From DATEAV01 sp964575425 (GTDB lineage: Bacteria > Chloroflexota > Anaerolineae > Anaerolineales > E44-bin32): DNA of 23,170 bases. Under the pieces are notes generated by a model. That model did no database searches, was not told the DNA's origin, and saw nothing but the letters and a program-made list of their open reading frames with translations. Both the position numbers and the translations under genes were made by a program. The DNA is taken from positions 1-23,170 of the forward strand of contig CAZNRD010000042.1 of the NCBI GenBank assembly GCA_964575425.1, written 5' to 3'. Each line of letters starts with the position of its first letter. Position 1 is the first letter of the stretch. Below, one piece after another: positions 8,420 to 15,612 of this stretch.

Positions 8420-9187
8420 ATGGCGCTCACCACAGCGTACTCCGTCCAGCTCCAGGTGTTCGAGGGGCCGCTCGACCTGCTCCTGGAGTTGATCGAGCGC
8501 GCTGAGCTCGACATCACCAAGGTCGCCCTGGCCCAGGTCACCGACCAGTATCTGGCCTACCTGCGGCAGATGCCCGAGCGCGACCTTGCGGACCTGGCAT
8601 CGTTTCTTGTTGTGGCGGCTCGTCTGCTGCAGATCAAGTCCGAAGCACTTCTGCCTCGGCCGCCTCAGCGCGAACCCGGCGAGGAAGACCCCGGGGAAGC
8701 CCTGGCACGACAACTGATTGCCTACAAGAAGTACAAGCAGATCTCGCATCTGCTGTCCGAGCGCGAGCGTGCGGGACTGCGCTGCTACGTCCGCCTAGCC
8801 CCGCCGCCCGCCCCGCCCGCAATGCTGGACCTTTCCGGCCTCACCGTGGAGGACCTCCAGCGTGCCCTGCTGGAAGCCCTGGCTCCTCCGGCCGATGACA
8901 GGCCCTTGAGCCAAGTCGTCGCTGCACCGCAGGTCCACATCCGCGACCAGATTCGCCTCATCGTGGCCGCCATCCGCTCCCGCGGAAAGACCAGCTTCCG
9001 CCGCCTGATGCGCAGGGTGCGTTCGCGTCTCGAGGTCGTCGTGACGTTTCTAGCGGTGCTGGAGCTGGTCAAACAGCGCAGGGTGACGGCAACCCAGGAG
9101 CGCCTGTTCGGCGATATCGAGCTGACGCCGGCAGAAGGCTGGCAGGGCGGTCAGGAGATCGAATTCGAGCTCGAGTTCGAGAGGTAA
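8420..9187 (+). CDS. scpA: Segregation and condensation protein A (kleisin)
   Basis: 255 aa, the usual ScpA length. ScpA is the kleisin that bridges SMC heads in the bacterial condensin complex. The conserved N-terminal block FEGPLDLLLELIER and the LASFLVVAARLLQIKS helix that contact the SMC neck are clear. After an acidic linker, the C-terminal winged-helix region (FLAVLELVKQRRV near residue 215) contacts the SMC cap. ATG 8420 follows the zinc-ribbon stop by 1 nt. scpB, often next to scpA, is not here: a convergent VanZ-like gene overlaps the last 37 bases instead. Confidence 0.92.
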   Translation: MALTTAYSVQLQVFEGPLDLLLELIERAELDITKVALAQVTDQYLAYLRQMPERDLADLASFLVVAARLLQIKSEALLPRPPQREPGEEDPGEALARQLIAYKKYKQISHLLSERERAGLRCYVRLAPPPAPPAMLDLSGLTVEDLQRALLEALAPPADDRPLSQVVAAPQVHIRDQIRLIVAAIRSRGKTSFRRLMRRVRSRLEVVVTFLAVLELVKQRRVTATQERLFGDIELTPAEGWQGGQEIEFELEFER

Positions 9188-9540
9188 GGCGCGCCGAAGC
9201 TCAAGGCGACGGTTGCGCCGGCGGCGTCGATCATGACATCCGTTATCGTCGAGCCCCGCCCTTCGACGAACGACTGGTGATACTCGTCGCTCAAGGCAAA
9301 AAGCACCGCCATCAGGAGCGCCAGCAGCCAGCGGTAGCGGTAGGTGAGGCGGGGTGGCAGCGCATGGAAGTAGGCCAGCCCCAGGAGCCCGTAGCCCAGC
9401 GCATGCCCGCCCTTCTTGACAAAGACGTCGAGTACGCCGAGATGCGGCAGGGCCGATGCCGGCAGGGATGAAAACCCAAAAATCAACGCCATCATCACGA
9501 GCGATGGCAGCCAGCGCAGAACAGGTGACGTGCCGGACAT
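9151..9540 (-). CDS. VanZ-like membrane protein
   Basis: 129 aa small membrane protein. Hydrophobic segments lie at about 8-25, 47-62, 69-84 and 102-118. VanZ-family motifs are seen: KKGGHALGYGLLGL (Lys43, His46, Tyr50) and DEYHQSFVEGR (residues 85-95), then DVMIDAAGA. VanZ proteins are linked to low-level teicoplanin resistance, but most homologues have no known role. ATG 9540 is chosen over an in-frame TTG at 9564 because a TACAAT box ends 6 nt before it, the same leaderless geometry as udk. The 3' end overlaps scpA by 37 bp tail-to-tail, and the C terminus (SNSSSNSIS) is encoded in that overlap. Confidence 0.8.
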   Translation of the reverse strand: MSGTSPVLRWLPSLVMMALIFGFSSLPASALPHLGVLDVFVKKGGHALGYGLLGLAYFHALPPRLTYRYRWLLALLMAVLFALSDEYHQSFVEGRGSTITDVMIDAAGATVALSFGAPYLSNSSSNSIS

Positions 9541-9546
9541 GATGGC

Positions 9547-9552
9547 ATTGTA
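9547..9552 (-). promoter_or_regulatory. Extended -10 of the vanZ-like gene, leaderless geometry
   Basis: On the minus strand TGG-TACAAT ends exactly 6 nt before ATG 9540, with no Shine-Dalgarno between. Spacing and the following GCC are very close to the udk case. Confidence 0.5.
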
Positions 9553-9573
9553 CCACCCGCCCAAGGTTCGAAG

Positions 9574-11619
9574 ATGAGCAACCGGCTGTCTGGCGAAACT
9601 TCACCCTACCTGCTCCAGCACAAGGACAACCCGGTGCACTGGCATCCGTGGGGTGAGGCGGCGTTCAGCGCCGCCCGCTCTGAAGGCAAGCCTATATTCC
9701 TCAGCATCGGCTACGCCGCCTGTCACTGGTGCCACGTCATGGCGCACGAGTCGTTCGAAGACCCCGAGACCGCCGCGCTGCTTAACGAGCACTTCATCGC
9801 AATCAAGGTCGACCGTGAAGAACGCCCCGACATCGACGCGACCTACATGGACGCAGTTGTCGCCATGACCGGCCAGGGCGGCTGGCCCATGTCCGTCTTC
9901 CTCACCCCCGAAGCCAAGCCCTTCTACGCCGGAACCTACTTCCCCCCGACAAGGCGTCATGGCCTTCCGGCTTTCCGCGAGGTCCTTCTTGCCGTCGCCA
10001 ACGCGTGGCGCAGTGACCGCCCGCGTCTGCTCGAGGCCGCCGCTCTCATGGGGCAGCAGCTGGCCACGCCCATTCCGCTTGCCGCCGCGGAGGGCGCGTT
10101 GGATCCGGCTGTCCTCGCGAAGGCCCGCGAGGTTCTCGTTCAAACTCACGACCCAAGCTACGGTGGATGGGGCGGCGCCCCGAAGTTCCCGCAGGCTGCG
10201 GCTATCGAATTCCTGCTGCGCCAACATGCCCGAGATGGCGATCCCCTCGCCCTCGAGGTGGCATGCCATACCCTGCGGCAGATGTGTCGCGGCGGCATCT
10301 ACGATGCCGTCGGCGGCGGCTTTCACCGCTACGCTGTCGACGCCTCGTGGCACATTCCCCATTTCGAAAAGATGCTCTACGACAATGCCCTCTTGAGTCG
10401 AACCTACCTCCACGCATGGCAGGTTTCGGGGGAAGCCGAATTTCGCCAGGTCGCCGAATCCACGCTGGATTTCCTCCTGGCCGAACTCCGTCATCCCCTG
10501 GGAGGCTTCTTCTCCTCTCTGGACGCGGACAGCGAGGGGCAGGAGGGGCGCTACTATGTCTGGACAGCGGATGAGATCCGGGCTGCGCTGGGGTCGGCCG
10601 ACCACACGGCTCTCTTTGCCGCTGCCTTCGGCGTCAGCGAGAGTGGAGATCTCGATGGTGCCAACGTTCTCCACCGAGTGCGCGATGATGCCGCGCTCGC
10701 CTCCGAGTTCGACGTGAGCAAAGAAGCGGCCCGAGACCTGCTGGGCCGCGCCCTGCAGCGCTTGCGCAGGCGCCGCGCGGAACGAATTCCCCCGGCGCGC
10801 GACGAGAAGGTCCTCACCTGCTGGAACGGCCTAGCGCTTGCCTCTTTCGCGGAAGCGGGCCGCGCGCTCCAGCACAAGGGCTACCTTCAGGCGGCGCAGA
10901 TGCTGGCGGATTCCCTGCTGAACAACTTGCAGCGCGACGGCCAGCTCTATCGTTCCTGGAGCGAAGGCGCGCTGCGTCAGCGCGCCTTCCTGGAGGACCA
11001 TGCGGCCCTGGCCGAGGGGCTCCTCGCCCTCTACACCGCGGACTTCGACCTCCGATGGTATGCAGCCGCCGCGCAGCAGGCCGAGGAAATCCTCACGCAC
11101 TTCGCCGCGCCGGACGGCGGTTTCTACGACACCCGCAGCGAGCACGCAACTCCGATCACGCGCCGAAAGGGACTCCTCGACAACCCCATTCCCAGCGGCA
11201 ACGCCATGGCGGTTGCCGTCCTGCTCCATCTCGCCGCGCTCACTGGCGAGCCTCGTTACACCGCCGCTGCCGAGGCGCCACTCCGTGCCCTCCAGCACGA
11301 GTTCGCCCGGCATCCACTCGCCTTTGGCGCATGGCTGTGCGCTCTGGATTTCGCCATCGGCCCGCAACAGCAGTTGGCCATCGCGGGCGACCCGCGCTCG
11401 TCGACCTTCCAGGCGCTGGCCCAAGAGGCGGCCCGTCGCTTCCTGCCGCGAATGGTCATCGCCGGCGGGCCTCCGGATCAGCCCGGGGCTCCGCCGCTGC
11501 TCCAGGGACGCACGGCTCCCCCTGGAGGCGCCGCGGCCTATCTCTGTCAGGCCTTCACCTGCCGCCTGCCGGCCGAATCGGCCGCCGCCCTCTCCGCGCA
11601 ACTGCGGGAAGCCGCATGA
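9574..11619 (+). CDS. yyaL: YyaL-type thioredoxin-domain protein (DUF255)
   Basis: 681 aa, the full length of the YyaL/spermatogenesis-associated protein 20 family. The N-terminal thioredoxin-like domain begins with NRLSGETSPYLLQHKDNPVHW and carries CHWCHVM (Cys50, Cys53) in place of the classic CxxC, then KVDREERPDID and GGWPMSVFLTP. The rest is an all-helical barrel resembling glycosidase or N-acylglucosamine epimerase folds, with HFEKMLYDNA, YVWT, DEKVLTCWNG and NPIPSGNA in order. The molecular function of the family is not settled. ATG 9574 has only a weak AAGG ribosome site. Codon usage matches the neighbours, and the gene looks complete. Confidence 0.93.
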   Translation: MSNRLSGETSPYLLQHKDNPVHWHPWGEAAFSAARSEGKPIFLSIGYAACHWCHVMAHESFEDPETAALLNEHFIAIKVDREERPDIDATYMDAVVAMTGQGGWPMSVFLTPEAKPFYAGTYFPPTRRHGLPAFREVLLAVANAWRSDRPRLLEAAALMGQQLATPIPLAAAEGALDPAVLAKAREVLVQTHDPSYGGWGGAPKFPQAAAIEFLLRQHARDGDPLALEVACHTLRQMCRGGIYDAVGGGFHRYAVDASWHIPHFEKMLYDNALLSRTYLHAWQVSGEAEFRQVAESTLDFLLAELRHPLGGFFSSLDADSEGQEGRYYVWTADEIRAALGSADHTALFAAAFGVSESGDLDGANVLHRVRDDAALASEFDVSKEAARDLLGRALQRLRRRRAERIPPARDEKVLTCWNGLALASFAEAGRALQHKGYLQAAQMLADSLLNNLQRDGQLYRSWSEGALRQRAFLEDHAALAEGLLALYTADFDLRWYAAAAQQAEEILTHFAAPDGGFYDTRSEHATPITRRKGLLDNPIPSGNAMAVAVLLHLAALTGEPRYTAAAEAPLRALQHEFARHPLAFGAWLCALDFAIGPQQQLAIAGDPRSSTFQALAQEAARRFLPRMVIAGGPPDQPGAPPLLQGRTAPPGGAAAYLCQAFTCRLPAESAAALSAQLREAA

Positions 11620-11682
11620 CGGCTGGCTACCGCCTGGCGGCTTGTTCGCGGCTCCCTGCTGTACTTGTGCCAGAAAGAGCAT

Positions 11683-11688
11683 TAGAAT
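11683..11688 (+). promoter_or_regulatory. Candidate -10 for the Sbp-type ABC operon
   Basis: TAGAAT in the 141-bp gap between yyaL and the binding-protein gene. The leader would be about 65 nt. There is no extended -10 and no good -35, so this is the weakest promoter call in the list. I see no riboswitch in the leader. Confidence 0.3.
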
Positions 11689-11760
11689 CCCCAGAAATAC
11701 CCAGTCGCCTGAAAACGGGGGGCGAGCACACCCTTCATCAAACATGGGAGTCCGCATTCC

Positions 11761-12822
11761 TTGATCAGGCTGGGATCCTTGGGTCGCGCCGGCCACGCGC
11801 TCGTGCGCCGCTTGGCCGGCACCACCACATGGCTGAGCATCCTCGGCCTTGCGCTCTACGCGCTGTGGCCGTGGCTGCCTGGGGTGCGAGCCGCGCCCAC
11901 ACGCACGATCGTCTTCTACGGTTTCAGCATCCTGGGCGAAGTGATGAACCGCGCCATCTTCCCGGCCTTCCAGGCCGAGTGGCAGACCAGCACTGGCGAG
12001 CGCGTGGAGTTCATCAGTTCCTTCGCCGGTTCCGGCACAGTCACAAACCAGATCATCATGGGCGTCCCAGCCGAGGTCGCCCTGCTTTCCCTCGAGCTCG
12101 ATGCGCTGCGGCTGGTGGAGGCCGGCGTCCTCCCTGGTCCCACCTGGCGCAACCTACCCCACGGTGGTGTTGTCAACCGTACGCCCTTCATCATTCTTGT
12201 GCGCTCAGGCAATCCGCGAAATATCACCGACTTCGCCGACCTGACTCGGCCCGGCGTCGGGATCGTGCACCCCGATCCCTTGACTTCAGGCGGCGCCCAG
12301 TGGGCCATCCTGGCCGAGTATGGCTCAGCCTTGCTCACCACAGGGGATCCCGAAGCCGCCTATGCGCAGCTTCTCGGTATCTGGCGTAATGTTGTGGCCC
12401 AGGCATCTTCGGCACGCGGCGCCCGCACCCAGTTCGCCAGCGGGTTCGGGGATGCCTTGATCACGTACGAACAGGAAGCGGTCTCAGACCTGGCCCTCGG
12501 CCGTGCGGTGGGCCAGATCATCTATCCGGAGAGCACGATTCTCAGCGAGCACACGCTGGTAGTCCTGGATCGCAACGTTGCTCCGGAGGAACGCGAGCTG
12601 GTCCACGCGTTCGTCGATTTCCTCTGGGGAGAGACGGCGCAGCGCATCTTCGTCGAATACGGCTTCCGCAGCGTCGAAGACGCGTACAACGCTGACAATC
12701 CGCTCCTCGGCGCGATCCCTGCGCCGTTCACCGTCGACGAGTTGGGCGGATGGGAGATCGCCAGTCGGGATGTCATCCGCGCCATCTGGAAGGAACGCGT
12801 GCTGCCGGAGGTGAACCGATGA
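11761..12822 (+). CDS. Sbp/CysP-type ABC transporter substrate-binding protein
   Basis: 353 aa. An N-terminal basic region and hydrophobic segment (about 22-44, ending GVRA-AP) look like a signal peptide, so the mature protein should be outside the membrane. Family blocks of sulfate/thiosulfate-binding proteins are present: FYGFSILGEV, SSFAGSGT, the HPDPLTSGGAQW motif, RGARTQFASGFGDALITYE and YPESTILSEHTLVVLDRNV. The substrate is probably sulfate or a similar oxyanion. The start is uncertain: TTG 11761 gives a full signal peptide with GGGAG 10 nt upstream, and a GTG further in is the alternative. Its stop overlaps the permease ATG (ATGA). Confidence 0.85.
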   Translation: MIRLGSLGRAGHALVRRLAGTTTWLSILGLALYALWPWLPGVRAAPTRTIVFYGFSILGEVMNRAIFPAFQAEWQTSTGERVEFISSFAGSGTVTNQIIMGVPAEVALLSLELDALRLVEAGVLPGPTWRNLPHGGVVNRTPFIILVRSGNPRNITDFADLTRPGVGIVHPDPLTSGGAQWAILAEYGSALLTTGDPEAAYAQLLGIWRNVVAQASSARGARTQFASGFGDALITYEQEAVSDLALGRAVGQIIYPESTILSEHTLVVLDRNVAPEERELVHAFVDFLWGETAQRIFVEYGFRSVEDAYNADNPLLGAIPAPFTVDELGGWEIASRDVIRAIWKERVLPEVNR

Positions 12823-13652
12823 CCGCCGCCCTGATGCCTCCGCCCCGCCAACGTGCACCCAGCCGGCTGCCTATCTACCTGCTGCTGTCTGTGCTGACTC
12901 CCCTGCTGCTCATGCCGCTGGCGGCCGTCTACATTTTCGCCGGCCGCGGAGGGCTCGGCCCCTTCTGGGCCGCCCTGACCAGTCCGGATGCGCAGTTTGC
13001 CATGCGCTTCTCACTCCTGATCGCCTTTGCCACGGCGCTGGTCAACTGTGTCATCGGCACGCTCGCCGCCTACGTGCTTTCCAGGTACCGCTTCCGCGGC
13101 AAGGAAGCGCTCACCATCGTCGTCAACCTGCCCGTTGCGATCCCCACCGTGGTCGTCGGCACTTCCTTGCTTCTCCTGTGGGGGCCGATCGGCCTCCTGG
13201 GACGTTTCCTGGATCCTCTCGGGATTCAACCGATGTTTGCGCCCGTTGGCGTGCTCCTGGCCCACCTCTTCGTCACCTTTCCGTACATGCTGGGCGCGGT
13301 CAAACCCGTCCTTGACGAGCTCGAAAGCACCTATGAGGAGGCCGCCTACACCATGGGTGCCAGTCGCTGGGAAACCTTCCGCTTCGTCATCCTGCCTGTC
13401 CTGCGAGGAGGGCTCTTCTCGGGAACGCTCCTGACGTTCGCCCACTCTCTGGGCGAGTTTGGCGCCACCGTCTTGGTGAGCGGCAACTTGCGCCTGCGGA
13501 CTCAGACCGCTCCCCTGTACATCTTCGCGCAGTTCGAAGCCGGAAGCATCGAAAACGCCAATGCCGTGGCGGCCGTCCTTGCTACGTTGTCCTTCTTCCT
13601 GTTCCTCGCGTTGCTTCGGGTGACGCGGCGGCCGGCGCCGGGAATGGCCTGA
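12819..13652 (+). CDS. ABC transporter permease, CysT-like
   Basis: 277 aa inner-membrane permease with about six hydrophobic segments (near 18-40, 62-86, 98-122, 140-160, 196-215 and 246-266). The EAA loop that docks on the ATPase is EEAAYTMGASRWETFRFVILP (residues 173-193). The sequence resembles CysT/CysU permeases of sulfate importers. ATG 12819 has GGAGGTG just upstream, and both ends overlap the neighbouring genes. Only this one permease is encoded; sulfate systems normally have two (CysT and CysW), so it may work as a homodimer, as molybdate and tungstate permeases do. Confidence 0.87.
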   Translation: MTAALMPPPRQRAPSRLPIYLLLSVLTPLLLMPLAAVYIFAGRGGLGPFWAALTSPDAQFAMRFSLLIAFATALVNCVIGTLAAYVLSRYRFRGKEALTIVVNLPVAIPTVVVGTSLLLLWGPIGLLGRFLDPLGIQPMFAPVGVLLAHLFVTFPYMLGAVKPVLDELESTYEEAAYTMGASRWETFRFVILPVLRGGLFSGTLLTFAHSLGEFGATVLVSGNLRLRTQTAPLYIFAQFEAGSIENANAVAAVLATLSFFLFLALLRVTRRPAPGMA

Positions 13653-15535
13653 TGTCGATCATCCTGACCGACCTGACCAAACGCTTCGGCGATCATCTCA
13701 TCGTCAATCGCGTCTCGCTCGAGATCCGCGATGGTGAGCTCTTCGTGCTGCTCGGCGAAAGCGGTGCCGGCAAGAGCACCATCCTGCGTCTGATCGCCGG
13801 GCTGACTCAGCCCGATGCAGGCCGCATCCAGATCGGTGGCCGCGATGTCACACACCTTGCCCCGCAGGAGCGCAACACAGGCTTCGTGTTTCAGAATTAC
13901 TCGATCTTCCGGCACATGACGGCGGCCGAAAACATCGAGTTCAGCCTGCGGCTCCGCCGCGTCCCCGCCCAGCAACGAAGAAGACGCAGCGAAGAGCTGC
14001 TTGAACTGGTGAACATGGCGGGGTTGGGCAATCGCTACCCCCATCAGCTTTCCGGCGGCCAGCAGCAGAGGGTGGCCATCGCCCGCGCCCTGGCCCAGGA
14101 TCCGGTGGTGCTCCTGCTGGATGAACCGTTCGGCGCCCTCGACGCCAAGATCCGGGCCCAGTTGCGCGAGAGCCTCAAGGAAATCCAGCGCCGCCTGGGG
14201 ATCACCACGATTCAGGTCACCCACGACCAGGAGGAGGCATTCTCCATCGCCGATCGCATCGGCATCGTCGACCGCGGGGCTTTGGTCGAGGTCGGCAGTC
14301 CGGACCAGCTGTATCACAATCCCCACACGGAGTTTGCCGCCACCTTCGTTGGCGGGGGAAACGTCCTGGTCGGGCGAGTCGAAGGCGGATGCATCCAGCT
14401 TGGCGCAGCCACGCTCCCCCTCCCCTCAAATGTCCCACGCCACGAGGATGGCGCTCCCATTCGCGTCCTCTTCCGCCCGGAACGTGTCCGACTGCAGCAA
14501 GAGCCATTTGCGCCGGAGAGCGGCGTGTTCCCGCTGGCTCGCGGCCTGGTCCGGGAGCGCGTCTTTGCCGGCCCCCTGCAGCGGCTTCGGCTTGAGGTCG
14601 ATGCCTTGCAGGGCGTCCGGCCCCTGGCGCCTCCGCCGGTGTATGGCCAGCGTTCCACGTTGATCGAAGCCGTTCAGCCCAGCGACGCGGCCGCCGACAT
14701 GCTGGCTCCCGGAAAGGCCCTGTGGATCGGCGTTGCCGCATATCACGTCCTCGATCCTACCGGGCTCAAGCTCCTGATCTGTGTCAAACGCCCACCGTCC
14801 AGCGACGCCCCCACCGCATTCGGCTGCGGACTGGCCCAGGCGGCAGCCGGCCCAGCAAGTCTGCTCCTCGTCGTCGACAGCGCCGCCGCGGTGGCCGATG
14901 GCCGCGAGTATCTGGAAGCGCTGCGCCGCAAGTATGCCACGCACCAGCCAATGATACAGACTCGCATCCGTCAGGGCACGCCTGCCACCGAGATCCTCCT
15001 CGAAGCGCAGGAGGGACATTACGAGATTGTGATCCTGGGCCGAAGGCCGAGACTCGGTCCGGGAGCGCTCGGCCCGACTGCACTGCGCCTGCTGGAAGCG
15101 AGCGAGACGCCCCTGCTTCTCATCGGGGCTGCGGATCAGGCTCCTCGACGCATGCTCATCTGCATCGCCGGCGGCGAGCCGGGCAAGGGGGATGTGCTTC
15201 TGGGAGGCCGCATCGCGCGCCGGACTGGCGCCGAGGTCGCAATCTTGCACGTCTTGCCGCCGCGCCTCACGGCCAGCGACGAGGAGCGCGCCCGGCGCCA
15301 GCTGCACCAAGCGCAGCTCTCTCTTGAGGCCCAGGGGGTATCCTCGCGGTATTGCCTGCGGGAAGGGTCAGACATCCTGCAGGGGATCCTCAAGGAGGCC
15401 GAAGCCGGCGACTACGACTTGGTCGTGATGGGCGCCCCAACCTCCAGCCAACGCCAGCAGCAGCGCGGCGGCGATCTGGTTCGGGGTGTCGTGGAAGGTA
15501 CGACTCGATCTGTCCTCGTCGTGCCTGTTGCTTGA
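13652..15535 (+). CDS. ABC importer ATPase fused to two universal-stress-protein-like domains
   Basis: 627 aa. Residues 1-235 form an ABC ATPase of the CysA/PotA class: Walker A GESGAGKST (35-43), Q-loop Gln81, signature LSGGQQQR (133-140), Walker B VVLLLDEP (152-159) and switch His191. A TOBE-like regulatory region follows to about 368. Then come two USP-like alpha/beta domains, about 372-492 and 499-627; the second has MLICIAGG, AILHVLP, DYDLVVMGAP and RSVLVVPV. The usual USP ATP motif (G-2X-G-9X-G-S/T) is degenerate in both, so they may sense something other than ATP. A plain CysA is about 350 aa, so the last 255 residues are an addition. It overlaps the permease stop (TGATG) and ends the operon. 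Confidence 0.88.
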   Translation: MSIILTDLTKRFGDHLIVNRVSLEIRDGELFVLLGESGAGKSTILRLIAGLTQPDAGRIQIGGRDVTHLAPQERNTGFVFQNYSIFRHMTAAENIEFSLRLRRVPAQQRRRRSEELLELVNMAGLGNRYPHQLSGGQQQRVAIARALAQDPVVLLLDEPFGALDAKIRAQLRESLKEIQRRLGITTIQVTHDQEEAFSIADRIGIVDRGALVEVGSPDQLYHNPHTEFAATFVGGGNVLVGRVEGGCIQLGAATLPLPSNVPRHEDGAPIRVLFRPERVRLQQEPFAPESGVFPLARGLVRERVFAGPLQRLRLEVDALQGVRPLAPPPVYGQRSTLIEAVQPSDAAADMLAPGKALWIGVAAYHVLDPTGLKLLICVKRPPSSDAPTAFGCGLAQAAAGPASLLLVVDSAAAVADGREYLEALRRKYATHQPMIQTRIRQGTPATEILLEAQEGHYEIVILGRRPRLGPGALGPTALRLLEASETPLLLIGAADQAPRRMLICIAGGEPGKGDVLLGGRIARRTGAEVAILHVLPPRLTASDEERARRQLHQAQLSLEAQGVSSRYCLREGSDILQGILKEAEAGDYDLVVMGAPTSSQRQQQRGGDLVRGVVEGTTRSVLVVPVA

Positions 15536-15612
15536 GTGACCTCGGTCATCCACCGGCTGCAGTCAGCCCAGCGCCGCCTCGCCTGGTCGAAAGCCCCCGC
15601 CTGCCTTCATGG

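Noticed and set aside
11626..11650. Short CCGC/GCGG hairpin with a T-rich flank after yyaL
   Set aside because: A 4-bp stem in GC-rich DNA is expected by chance.
11055..12389. 444-codon plus-strand frame across the yyaL/binding-protein junction
   Set aside because: Out of frame with both real genes, Arg/Pro/His rich, and contains no motif.
15555..15568. Hairpin GGCTG-CAGT-CAGCC between the ABC ATPase-USP gene and glmS
   Set aside because: Only 5 bp and no T-tract on either strand, so not enough to call a terminator.
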